A stretch of DNA of 64,000 nucleotides from Pseudomonadales bacterium. GTDB lineage: Bacteria; Pseudomonadota; Gammaproteobacteria; Pseudomonadales; Azotimanducaceae. The notes beneath the pieces were generated by a model. That model searched no databases, was not told the DNA's origin, and saw only the letters and a list, made by a program, of their open reading frames with translations. The stretch is taken from positions 715,072 to 779,071 of the forward strand of contig JAEPOO010000001.1 in NCBI GenBank assembly GCA_017642855.1, given 5' to 3'. Position 1 is the stretch's first letter, and every line of letters starts with the position of its first letter. Positions 34,174 to 42,431 of the stretch are shown piece after piece. A program made the position numbers and the translations under genes.

Positions 34174-36499
34174 TAATTTTCTCCCAGATGGCGAGAGGTG
34201 TGGCCGGCATATCCATGTGGTCGATATCGAGGGCATTGCAGATGGCGCCAATCACCGCCGGTGGTGCACCGATGGCGCCAGCTTCACCGCAACCTTTCAT
34301 ACCGAGCGGGTTATTGGGTGTTTTGGTGTCAATGAAAGCCGTTTCAAAAGAAGGCAGATCATCGGCCCTTGGCATGCAGTAATCCATAAAAGAACCAGTC
34401 AACAACTGGCCTTCATCATCGTAAATCGCATGCTCCAATAACGCTTGCCCGATACCCTGGGCAATACCGCCATGCATCTGGCCGTGCACAATCATCGGAT
34501 TGATGACGGTGCCAAAGTCATCCACCGCGACAAAGTCCACGATGCTTCTGGATCCGGTTTCCGGGTCGATTTCTATTTCGCAGATATGGCAGCCGGCGGG
34601 AAAGGTGAAGTCCGGTGGGTCAAAGAAGGCGTCCGCTTTGAGACCAGGTTCCATTTCATCGGTAGGAAAGGACTGCGCCACATAAGCGGCCAGCGCCACT
34701 TCCGCGAAAGCCATTCGCGTGTTGCTGCCGGGACTGAAAAATTCGCCTTCTTCGAATTCAACAGACTCTGGTGCAACATCCATATTGAAGGCTGCGATTC
34801 GTTTACCTTTCTCGATGATTTTGTCGCAACCCATAGAGAGTGCCGACATGCCAACAGGGCCACTGCGTGAGCCGAAGGTCCCCATACCGAACTGAACTTT
34901 GTCCGTATCGCCATGAATGATGTCGATACTGTCGATATCGATGCCGAATTTGTCCGCGACCAGTTGTGCAAATGTCGTTTCGTGACCCTGGCCATGGGAG
35001 TGTGATCCCGTCAGGATCTCCACAGAGCCTGTTGGGTTCACTCGAACCTGCGCGGACTCCCAGAGACCGGCGCCGGATCCTAATTCCCCCAGTTTTTTCG
35101 ACGGGCCAATACCGGCGGCTTCAATCCACGTGGCGATGCCGATACCACGCAGCAAACCTTTTTCTTTGGCGGCTTGCCGTCGTGCTGGAAAGTTGTCGTA
35201 ATCAATCATTTCCAGGGCTGTGTTAAGGCCAAGGTCATAATCGCCTGCGTCGTAACAGGAAATGACAGGAGTTTGATAAGGGAACTCCCGAACGAAATTT
35301 TTTCTTCGTAGTTCTGCAGGGTCGATACCGATCTGCCGTGCTGCCACATCCATAAGGCGTTCAATAATGAAAGCAGCTTCAGGTCTGCCTGCGCCGCGAT
35401 AGGCATCTACCGGCGTTGTGTTGGTATAGACCGCTTTGACCTCGTTGTAGATCGCGGGAATGGTGTATTGGCCAGAGAGCAGGGGGCCACACATGTAAGT
35501 AGGGATCAGCGAGCCAAAGGTCGACAGATAGGCACCCATGTTTGCGGTGATGGCGACTCTTAATCCGGTGACCTTGTGGTCTGAATCCAAGGACATTTCT
35601 GCTTTGACAACCTGGTCGCGGCCGTGCGCATCTGTTAGGAGGGCTTCGGTGCGATCCGCTGCCCACTTGATGGGACGTCCGATCAGTTTGCTGGCCCAGG
35701 TGCACACCACTTCTTCGCTGTAGTTAAACGCTTTGGAACCGAAGCCGCCGCCCACATCTTCGGAAATGACACGTAAACGGTGCTCCGGTGCCAGTCCGAT
35801 GACGGCAGCAAGCGTCATGCGCAGGCCATGAGGATTCTGTGAAGTAATGTACAGCGTGTATCGATCATCGCGCTCGTCCCAGTTAGCGTTTAGAGCGCGA
35901 GGCTCCATGGCATTGGGCGCGAGTCGATTGTTATGGAGTTCAAGTTCAACCCGGTGGGCCGCGTCATTGAACGCGGACTCAACCGCAGCGGCGTCGCCGA
36001 GTTCCCAGTCATAAGCAATGTTGTCCGGAATGTCATCGTGAACCGCCGTGGCATGAACGGCCGCATCGCTCGCACGGGCGACGACCGGCAGATCTTCATA
36101 ATCCACAAGCACCATTTCAGCCGCATCGCGTGCCATTTGTTTGGTGTCGGCAATAACCACAGCAACAGGATCACCCACATATCTTGCTTTTTCTGTCGCA
36201 AGCGGCGGGTGGGCGCCGGCTTTCATTTCACTGCCGTCTTTGGAGTGAATCATCCAGCCACACATCAGTGTGCCCAGTTCAGTCTTGCTGTAATCGGCGC
36301 CAGTCAGGATGCGTTGCACGCCCGGCATATCGGCGGCAGCCGACGTATCAATCCTGAGGATTTTTGCGTGAGCGAGGGGCGAGCGGACAAACACCGCGTG
36401 GCATTGGCCCGGTAACTGAAGGTCATCTGTGTACCGGCCTCGACCAGTAACAAAACGAACATCCTCCTTGCGCAGGATCGATTGACCGATTGCAGACAT
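34163..36499 (-). CDS. CoxL-like molybdopterin-binding subunit (form II, orphan)
   Basis: Protein of 778 aa of the xanthine oxidase/aerobic CO dehydrogenase large-subunit family. The N-terminus 'IGQSILRKEDVRFVTGRGRYTDD' is typical, and the active-site loop near residues 366-372 reads AYRGAGR. That is the form II motif; true CO dehydrogenases have AYxCSFR. Hence CO oxidation is unlikely. C-terminal segments include 'GSHSHGQGHET' and 'GCGEAGAIGAPPAV' with the catalytic Glu. The FAD (CoxM) and 2Fe-2S (CoxS) subunits are not encoded next to it. It leads a six-gene operon with an amidohydrolase and a P450. Confidence 0.92.
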   Translation of the reverse strand: MSAIGQSILRKEDVRFVTGRGRYTDDLQLPGQCHAVFVRSPLAHAKILRIDTSAAADMPGVQRILTGADYSKTELGTLMCGWMIHSKDGSEMKAGAHPPLATEKARYVGDPVAVVIADTKQMARDAAEMVLVDYEDLPVVARASDAAVHATAVHDDIPDNIAYDWELGDAAAVESAFNDAAHRVELELHNNRLAPNAMEPRALNANWDERDDRYTLYITSQNPHGLRMTLAAVIGLAPEHRLRVISEDVGGGFGSKAFNYSEEVVCTWASKLIGRPIKWAADRTEALLTDAHGRDQVVKAEMSLDSDHKVTGLRVAITANMGAYLSTFGSLIPTYMCGPLLSGQYTIPAIYNEVKAVYTNTTPVDAYRGAGRPEAAFIIERLMDVAARQIGIDPAELRRKNFVREFPYQTPVISCYDAGDYDLGLNTALEMIDYDNFPARRQAAKEKGLLRGIGIATWIEAAGIGPSKKLGELGSGAGLWESAQVRVNPTGSVEILTGSHSHGQGHETTFAQLVADKFGIDIDSIDIIHGDTDKVQFGMGTFGSRSGPVGMSALSMGCDKIIEKGKRIAAFNMDVAPESVEFEEGEFFSPGSNTRMAFAEVALAAYVAQSFPTDEMEPGLKADAFFDPPDFTFPAGCHICEIEIDPETGSRSIVDFVAVDDFGTVINPMIVHGQMHGGIAQGIGQALLEHAIYDDEGQLLTGSFMDYCMPRADDLPSFETAFIDTKTPNNPLGMKGCGEAGAIGAPPAVIGAICNALDIDHMDMPATPLAIWEKIKQP

Positions 36500-36691
36500 A
36501 TGGCCTGATTCCCCTCTTTTTGTTTGATGCTACCACCCCTATGTTCTCTGAGACCAGGTGTTGAGGTTATTGCGCTAAATGGCTGCTTTCCCCAGATATT
36601 CTCTAGATAGTTCCTGTACGGAATAATTGCTGTGATCCAGGTTATTGTGCAGTGCGTAAATAAGCGCAGTTAATCGATACGGACTACCAAA

Positions 36692-36835
36692 ATGACTATT
36701 ATTTATACCTTGATTGGTGCCAGTCTCGCGCTGCCACTGCTGTTCTCCGGTTCCAACACGATGGAAAGTTCGCTGATCGCCAAGAGCCAGCCTAAAAACT
36801 GTGCCCGCAGCGTGACGGAAGACGAGGAGTTCTAA
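36692..36835 (+). CDS. Possible small exported peptide
   Basis: A 47-codon frame with a hydrophobic N-terminal stretch ('IIYTLIGASLALPLLFSG') and an acidic C-terminus ('TEDEEF'). It could be a small membrane or exported peptide in the metY leader. There is no convincing RBS, so it may be chance. Confidence 0.25.
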   Translation: MTIIYTLIGASLALPLLFSGSNTMESSLIAKSQPKNCARSVTEDEEF

Positions 36836-36865
36836 AGCCTTCACATCTATGGGTGACCCAGATAT

Positions 36866-36890
36866 GGTGCAGCTTCTTTGAAGCTGTACC
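36866..36890 (+). promoter_or_regulatory. Hairpin in the metY leader
   Basis: An 11-bp stem (10 Watson-Crick pairs plus one G-T) with a 3-nt TTT loop lies 16 nt before the metY ATG and next to its RBS (CTGGGG). No T-run follows, so it is not a standard terminator. It could control translation initiation of metY. Confidence 0.45.
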
Positions 36891-36906
36891 AGCCCTGGGG
36901 TAATCG

Positions 36907-38178
36907 ATGAAAGATGAGACTAAACTGATCCATTCCGGCTACGAAACTGAGCCGACGACCCACGCAGTAGCCACACCGATCTATCAGACGGTCGCCTACG
37001 AATTCGACAGTGCTCAGCATGGCGCTGACCTTTTTAATCTTGCCGTCCCTGGCAACATCTATACACGGATCATGAATCCGACTACGGACGTCCTTGAGCA
37101 GCGGGTTGCTGATCTCGAAGGGGGCGTCGGCGCGCTCGCTTTGAGCGCTGGCAGTGCGGCGATTACTTACGCCATTCAAAACATCACATCGGTGGGTACC
37201 AATGTCGTTGCCACGCCTCAGCTTTATGGCGGCACGTATACGCTGTTTGCGCACATGTTCCCTAACCAGGGGGTTGAAGTGCGTTTCGCGGAAAATGACT
37301 CTGCGGAGGCGATCGGCAAACTGATTGATGACAAAACCCGCGCTGTATTCTGTGAGTCCATCGGTAACCCTGCGGGAAACGTTGTCGATATTGAAGCCCT
37401 GGCAAATGCCGCCCACGAGAAAGGTGTGCCATTGATTGTCGATAATACGGTCGCTACGCCAATCTTGATCAAGCCGATCAGCTATGGTGCGGATATCGTC
37501 GTCCATTCCATGACCAAGTACATGGGAGGCCATGGCACCTCTCTTGGCGGTGTGATCGTCGACTCGGGTAACTTCCCCTGGGCCGACTATCCGGAAAAAT
37601 TTCCCATGATGACGGAACCGGAAGCTTCCTATCACGGAGTGGTTTACACCGAGGCACTTGGACCTGCAGCCTATATTGGCAGAGCCCGAACCGTGCCGCT
37701 TAGAAACACCGGTTCAGCACTTTCGCCCTTTAATTCCTTCCAGATTCTTCAGGGGCTGGAAACCCTCGCGCTTAGAATGGAACGTCATTGCAGCAATGCC
37801 CATGTTGTTGCCAGCTACTTGCAGAACCACGATAAAGTTTCGAAAGTGAATTTTGCGGGATTGGCCGACGATCACTACCATTCGCTTGCTCAGAAGTACT
37901 GTGATGGAAACCCAGCTTCACTGCTGACGTTTGAAATCAAAGACGGGTTTGATTCGGCCGTGAAGTTTTACGATGCGCTGAAGCTGTTCAAACGGCTGGT
38001 TAACATCGGGGATGCCAAGTCTCTCGCCTGTCATCCGGCTTCAACAACACACAGGCAGATGACAGAAGAAGAGCAGTTAGCCGCAGGGGTCACTGCTGGA
38101 ATGATTCGACTGTGTATAGGTATTGAGCATCAAGATGACATCATCGAAGACCTTGAGCAGGCGCTCAGTCATGCATAA
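36907..38178 (+). CDS. metY: O-acetylhomoserine aminocarboxypropyltransferase (sulfhydrylase)
   Basis: PLP enzyme of 423 aa, the usual MetY length, that makes homocysteine from O-acetylhomoserine and sulfide (methionine synthesis). The N-terminus 'TKLIHSGYETEPTTHAVATPIYQT' and 'YTRIMNPTTDVLEQRVADLEGG' are classical. The PLP lysine is in 'HSMTKYMGGHGTSLGG', and 'CHPASTTHRQMTEEEQLAAGV' closes the active site. It is a single-gene unit. It could also be called cysteine synthase-like, but length and motifs favour MetY. Confidence 0.94.
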   Translation: MKDETKLIHSGYETEPTTHAVATPIYQTVAYEFDSAQHGADLFNLAVPGNIYTRIMNPTTDVLEQRVADLEGGVGALALSAGSAAITYAIQNITSVGTNVVATPQLYGGTYTLFAHMFPNQGVEVRFAENDSAEAIGKLIDDKTRAVFCESIGNPAGNVVDIEALANAAHEKGVPLIVDNTVATPILIKPISYGADIVVHSMTKYMGGHGTSLGGVIVDSGNFPWADYPEKFPMMTEPEASYHGVVYTEALGPAAYIGRARTVPLRNTGSALSPFNSFQILQGLETLALRMERHCSNAHVVASYLQNHDKVSKVNFAGLADDHYHSLAQKYCDGNPASLLTFEIKDGFDSAVKFYDALKLFKRLVNIGDAKSLACHPASTTHRQMTEEEQLAAGVTAGMIRLCIGIEHQDDIIEDLEQALSHA

Positions 38179-38342
38179 ATCGAGTGGCTTCAAACCATCT
38201 TTGAGTAACCGACGCGGCTTCGAATCCTAAAGCGCTTGCGCAAGATGACGTGTTCAGAACAACCGGAGTGGTTGACGTGGACCTATGTGCTCTGGTGACA
38301 GGTTGGTTGGAACACGCGCTTTCTAGGGTGGTGGAGACGAGC

Positions 38343-39035
38343 TTACCGTTTACGCCTCAGTTTTTTTGTCTGCTCAGATTCCGGTGCGGATAACAAGCCT
38401 ATTAACGCATCGATCAGATTGCAGACAAACAGGTCCGCAGATTTGCCCTGGAAGGCGCTTGGTTGTTTTGCTTGATTTGCCATTGAAAGGGCGCAAAGCC
38501 GAGATGCCTGATCCATTCGTGAGACAAAGGCTTCATCGTCCAGGTGCGGCAGGGCGCTCCTAAGCAGTTCCCCCATCTTCTGGCCGCTTTCACCGCCGCC
38601 GCCGGCACGTTTAACCAGGTCGAACGCCGAGTTCGGCGCCAGGGCGATTTCGTGGCCGAACCCCGCAATGTATTGTCGAAACTTGGGGTCGTCCTGGCCG
38701 AGCAGAAAAGACGGCATAATCATCAACCGGCAAAGATCTGCGACATCGGGCGACTCATCGTGGGACATCAGCGCCTCAAGCAGTTCGGCGCGCTTCTCGT
38801 GAATCTGAAGACTGCGCTTCTCGTTGATTGCGTGAATCAGTCCCCTCAGGTTTTTGAAGTGGTATTGCAGGGCGGACTCATTTTTTTGCCTGGCCTGTCT
38901 CACAATGTCCTTTATTGAGATGCCTGCCAGGCCGTTCTGAGCGGCGAGTTTTTCAGCGGCTTCCATAAGGGCTGTTTGGGTGTTTAGGCTTCGAGCTTGT
39001 TGGCCTGATTTTGCGATGACTGCCACGAGTTGCAT
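38343..39035 (-). CDS. TetR family transcriptional regulator
   Basis: Regulator of 230 aa. The N-terminal HTH is 'LMEAAEKLAAQNGLAGISIKDIVRQA', followed by a helical ligand-binding domain. Two ATGs are possible, at 39068 and 39035. The first lies inside the palindrome 39051-39075 and has no RBS, so I choose 39035. It is divergent from the GST/sulfatase operon and very probably represses both through that palindrome. Confidence 0.88.
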   Translation of the reverse strand: MQLVAVIAKSGQQARSLNTQTALMEAAEKLAAQNGLAGISIKDIVRQARQKNESALQYHFKNLRGLIHAINEKRSLQIHEKRAELLEALMSHDESPDVADLCRLMIMPSFLLGQDDPKFRQYIAGFGHEIALAPNSAFDLVKRAGGGGESGQKMGELLRSALPHLDDEAFVSRMDQASRLCALSMANQAKQPSAFQGKSADLFVCNLIDALIGLLSAPESEQTKKLRRKR

Positions 39036-39050
39036 CCGTACTTCAAACCA

Positions 39051-39075
39051 ATTAATAATGTCATACATTATTAAT
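39051..39075. promoter_or_regulatory. Perfect palindromic operator (TetR/GST intergenic)
   Basis: ATTAATAATG (39051-39060) and CATTATTAAT (39066-39075) form a perfect 10-bp inverted repeat with a 5-bp spacer. It lies between the TetR start and the GST start (39094), an ideal place for autorepression and for control of the GST-sulfatase-membrane protein operon. Confidence 0.75.
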
Positions 39076-39093
39076 GAACTAAAGAAGAATACT

Positions 39094-39702
39094 ATGTTGA
39101 AACTTCACTTCGCGCCTAACTCGAGAGCCAGTCGCATTATGTGGTTGCTGGAAGAGCTGAAACTGCCTTATGAGTTGAACCGCATGGACTTCAGTCCTCA
39201 GGATCTCAAGTCCGATGAGCACCGTGCACGCCACCCACTGGGTCGGGTTCCGGTGCTTGATGATGGCGACGTCAGTATTTACGAATCAGGCGCTATTGTT
39301 GAGTACATTCTCGCTCGTCACGAAGATGGTGGTTTGAAACCGAAGGTTGATTCGCCACTCTTTCCGGAGTATCTGCAGTGGTTTCACTACTGCGAGGGTA
39401 TGGTCATGCCGCCGGTGAACACCATTGTTGTTCAGACCATTTTGTTGCCGCCAGATAGACGTGACGAAACGGCACTCGGTCAGGCACAAAAACTGTTGAC
39501 CAAAGCTTTGGCCCCGGTAAACGAAGCTCTCGAAGGTCGCGAATATCTGATTGGAGACTTTTCTGCCGCCGACATCATGCTCGGCCATGCCTGTTTTATG
39601 AGTAATCGTCTTGGCTGTGTTACTGACGACATGACAAACCTTAAAGACTACGTCGCACGCGTTGCTGCTCGACCCGCCTTCGATAAAGCGATTAATACTT
39701 GA
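39094..39702 (+). CDS. Glutathione S-transferase family protein
   Basis: GST of 202 aa. The N-terminal thioredoxin-like domain has 'KLHFAPNSRASRIMWLLEEL', the cis-Pro motif 'GRVPVLDD' and 'YESGAIVEYIL'; the helical domain has 'YLIGDFSAADIMLGHACF'. ATG 39094 follows AAGAAG. The frame extends upstream through the operator and is rejected there. It begins an operon whose next gene starts 2 nt after its stop. Controlled by the TetR palindrome. Confidence 0.92.
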   Translation: MLKLHFAPNSRASRIMWLLEELKLPYELNRMDFSPQDLKSDEHRARHPLGRVPVLDDGDVSIYESGAIVEYILARHEDGGLKPKVDSPLFPEYLQWFHYCEGMVMPPVNTIVVQTILLPPDRRDETALGQAQKLLTKALAPVNEALEGREYLIGDFSAADIMLGHACFMSNRLGCVTDDMTNLKDYVARVAARPAFDKAINT

Positions 39703-39703
39703 G

Positions 39704-41362
39704 ATGAAAAAAGTCCTCATTGTTCTGGCGATCTCATTGGTCGTCCTTGGTTCGCTCGCGTGGTTGTACCGAGTCGAGCTGATCCTTGCTATGGCAAAAA
39801 ATCGAGCGAATCAGACACCCATCGCGGAGAACCGTGAAATTGTCTGGCCAAGGGGGCCTGAGGTTGCGTTGGACGGAGATAGACCGCCAAACATCATCTA
39901 CATACTGGCAGATGATTTAGGCTACAACGATATATCTACCTTTGGCGGTGGTGTTGCAGATGGGCAGGTCAAAACACCAAGCATTGATCAAATGGCGGCA
40001 GACGGCGTTGTGTTTGCACAATCCTATGCCGGCAATGCCACCTGCGCGCCATCCAGGGCAATGATTCTGACTGGCCGGTATCCTACGCGAACGGGCTTTG
40101 AATTCACGCCAACACCTGAAGGTATGCAGCCCATTGTCGGCTTTGTGATGGATGCATTGGACAACGGTTTGCCTTCCAGTCGCTTAAATGTGAATGCAGA
40201 TGAGCACACGCTGCCTTACGAGGAGCAGGGGCTACCAACAGAAGAAGTCACCATTGCGGAACTTCTGAAAGAAGAGGGTTACTACACCGCACATATCGGT
40301 AAATGGCATCTCGGTCGCTCACCAGGGTTTGCACCCAACGACCAGGGCTTCGATGACAGCCTCCTAATGGCAAGTGGTTTGTATCTGCCTGAGGACGACC
40401 CTGGCGTTGTGAACGCTAAGCTGGATTTTGATCCGATCGATCTGTTTCTCTGGTCGGGCATGAGGTATGCCGCATCGTTTAACAACGCGACAAGTGACGA
40501 CATGTTTGAGCCAGGTGGTTATCTCACTGATTACTGGACCGATGAAGCGATTAAAGTCATCAAGGCCAACAAGAACCGTCCTTTCTTTCTTTATCTTGCG
40601 CACTGGGGGCCGCATACCCCGATTCAGGCAACCCGTGAAGATTACGAGGCGGTCGGTGATATCAAGCCTCATAGGCTTCGTGTCTATGCAGCGATGATCC
40701 GTGCGGTCGACCGAAGTGTTGGAAGAATCAATGAAGTTCTTGAGGAAGAAGGGTTGGCCGATAACACCGTTGTGATGTTCTCAAGCGACAATGGCGGCGC
40801 TGGCTATATTGGTTTACCCGAGGTTAACGCGCCGTTTAGAGGCTGGAAGTTGACCAATTTTGAAGGTGGTCTGCGTGTGCCCAACTTCGTGAAATGGCCC
40901 GGTAAAATCGCGCCTGGCGTTCAGATTAATGAACCGGTTGCGCATATTGATGTACTACCGACCATCGCCGCGGCGGCGGGCGCAGAGCTTCCTGAGGGTG
41001 TCGAGATCGATGGTGTGAACCTGCTGCCAGTTGCTATGGGTGAGCAGGAAACGCTGGGCCGAGATACTTTGTTCTGGCAGAGCGGACCTTATCGCGTCGT
41101 GCGTCATCAGAACTGGAAGCTGCAGTTGACACCAGCCGGAGACGCGTACCTGTTTAATCTGGCGGTTGATCCTACGGAGCAAAACAATCTTGTGGAAGAT
41201 GAGCCCGAGAGGTTGTCAGAACTCCAGGCGCTGCTTGCTGCTCATAAAGCTGCTGCCAGACCTCCACTGTATTCTCACCGCACGGAGATGACCGTGATGG
41301 TCGATAAGTCGCTGGCAGAACAATATGAGGAAGGCGACGACTTCATTCATTGGCCGAACTGA
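39704..41362 (+). CDS. Type I sulfatase, exported or membrane-anchored
   Basis: Sulfatase of 552 aa with an N-terminal hydrophobic segment ('VLIVLAISLVVLGSLAWLY') acting as signal or anchor. Metal ligands are in 'IIYILADDLGYNDI'; the formylglycine Cys114 is in 'TCAPSRAMILTGRYPTRTG'; 'IGKWHLGRSPGF' and 'MFSSDNGGAGY' complete the core. It lies 1 nt after the GST stop and overlaps the next gene by TGATG. It resembles arylsulfatase A-type enzymes; the sulfate ester is unknown. Confidence 0.93.
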   Translation: MKKVLIVLAISLVVLGSLAWLYRVELILAMAKNRANQTPIAENREIVWPRGPEVALDGDRPPNIIYILADDLGYNDISTFGGGVADGQVKTPSIDQMAADGVVFAQSYAGNATCAPSRAMILTGRYPTRTGFEFTPTPEGMQPIVGFVMDALDNGLPSSRLNVNADEHTLPYEEQGLPTEEVTIAELLKEEGYYTAHIGKWHLGRSPGFAPNDQGFDDSLLMASGLYLPEDDPGVVNAKLDFDPIDLFLWSGMRYAASFNNATSDDMFEPGGYLTDYWTDEAIKVIKANKNRPFFLYLAHWGPHTPIQATREDYEAVGDIKPHRLRVYAAMIRAVDRSVGRINEVLEEEGLADNTVVMFSSDNGGAGYIGLPEVNAPFRGWKLTNFEGGLRVPNFVKWPGKIAPGVQINEPVAHIDVLPTIAAAAGAELPEGVEIDGVNLLPVAMGEQETLGRDTLFWQSGPYRVVRHQNWKLQLTPAGDAYLFNLAVDPTEQNNLVEDEPERLSELQALLAAHKAAARPPLYSHRTEMTVMVDKSLAEQYEEGDDFIHWPN

Positions 41363-42024
41363 TGACAAGGTTTTTGCTTGTTTTTTTTGGTGGGCTGGTG
41401 GTTCTTATGATCAGCGTTTTCTGGTTGATGTTCTTTTCAGAAAGACCGCCGCTGACTACGGATCCAGCGACGCTTGCGGGCGATGGCAGTGTCCTGGATT
41501 ACTGTGATCTGCCGGTTCTCAATGGTGGCGGCCTGATGGCTAAGGACATTGCCAAGGGGAATACGCCGGGTTGTCGTTATGAGCAGTTTCCTCTGCCGAT
41601 ACTGCGTGATTGCACGGAGCCTCTGCCGCAGGGCGCTTCCGACATCCGAGGACTGTGGCAGGCAGAATCCGGCAAGATTGGACATGTAGAGCGGGTAGAG
41701 CAGTGCGGAAACAGGGTCGTGGTGACGGCTGCAGGTATCATTCATGACTATGGGCCGAACAGTACGGCTGGATTAAATACAGATGACACAGAAGGGCGGG
41801 TCGTCTTTACTCTTGGTGACAAAGAGTATTGTCCGAGAACTTCCGCCAGCATGATCTGGAACGAAGGTGTGCTCGACTTCCATGTTTTTGGCTGGGGGCC
41901 GGTCGTGGTCAAAAGATATCCGGACGGAGATCAACTGGTCTGGGAGTATGCAGACGGCAGCACAACAAGAATGAATCGAATCTGCCAGCTCCCAGAAGAA
42001 CACCGAATACCTGGAAAACGCTGA
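41362..42024 (+). CDS. Membrane-anchored protein of unknown function
   Basis: Protein of 220 aa: one N-terminal transmembrane helix ('FLLVFFGGLVVLMISVFWLMFF') and a soluble domain, presumably periplasmic, with several cysteines ('DYCDLP', 'PGCRY', 'RDCTEP', 'EQCGNR', 'KEYCPRT', 'NRICQL') that could pair as disulfides. Its ATG overlaps the sulfatase stop, so it is probably made with that enzyme and may assist it. I do not recognise the family. Confidence 0.78.
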   Translation: MTRFLLVFFGGLVVLMISVFWLMFFSERPPLTTDPATLAGDGSVLDYCDLPVLNGGGLMAKDIAKGNTPGCRYEQFPLPILRDCTEPLPQGASDIRGLWQAESGKIGHVERVEQCGNRVVVTAAGIIHDYGPNSTAGLNTDDTEGRVVFTLGDKEYCPRTSASMIWNEGVLDFHVFGWGPVVVKRYPDGDQLVWEYADGSTTRMNRICQLPEEHRIPGKR

Positions 42025-42038
42025 CAGGAGCGATTGCT

Positions 42039-42431
42039 ATGAAGTTAACTCTCAAGATACTGGCAGGATTGCCCGCACTTTTGTTTTTTTCGATGGGCGT
42101 TCGCTGGGTGGTGGACCCTGCGGGTATTGCACCTGAATTTGGGTTCGAGCTTTCTACGGGAATCGGGCTCAGCTCTCAGATCGGCGATATGTCCGGTTAC
42201 TTTCTGGCGATGTCGATCTGCATGTTTCTCGGGATCTATACCAGCCACAGGACCTGGTTCTACCCACCCATTATGCTGTTGTCTTTTACGGCCCTTGGCC
42301 GGGTGTTAGCCTGGGTGGTACATGATGCGGCCTTGGCGGTGCCAATGATCGCCGTAGAAGTGGTGGTGAGCGCTATCCTCTTGACGGCAGCGCGTGTGTT
42401 ACCTGCGTCAGAACCTGCTCAGGTTGAGTGA
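42039..42431 (+). CDS. Small integral membrane protein (DUF4345-like)
   Basis: Protein of 130 aa with about four transmembrane helices ('LKILAGLPALLFFSMGVRWVVDP', 'GYFLAMSICMFLGIY', 'PIMLLSFTALGRVLAWVV', 'MIAVEVVVSAILLTAA'). It resembles DUF4345 proteins by pattern; that is an impression, not a search result. ATG 42039 follows CAGGAG. It ends the TetR-controlled sulfatase operon and overlaps the oppositely oriented dehalogenase gene by 13 nt at the 3' ends. Confidence 0.75.
   Translation: MKLTLKILAGLPALLFFSMGVRWVVDPAGIAPEFGFELSTGIGLSSQIGDMSGYFLAMSICMFLGIYTSHRTWFYPPIMLLSFTALGRVLAWVVHDAALAVPMIAVEVVVSAILLTAARVLPASEPAQVE

Larger units (their letters stand above)
36500..36906. other. Divergent intergenic region between coxL-like and metY
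   Basis: This 407-bp gap separates divergently transcribed genes and must hold both promoters. It contains a possible 47-codon reading frame (36692-36835) and a strong hairpin just before metY (36866-36890). AGGTTATTG occurs twice, about 86 bp apart. I see no tRNA and no riboswitch that I can name. Confidence 0.5.

Noticed and set aside
34163..36499. Aerobic CO dehydrogenase (coxL form I)
   Set aside because: The active-site loop is AYRGAGR (form II), not AYxCSFR, and coxM/coxS are missing.
36575..36844. Minus-strand frame of 89 codons in the coxL-metY gap
   Set aside because: No RBS, no motif and low protein-like character; it also conflicts with the expected metY leader.
36847..37635. Minus-strand frame of 262 codons opposite metY
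   Set aside because: It is a shadow of metY, whose protein is fully typical.
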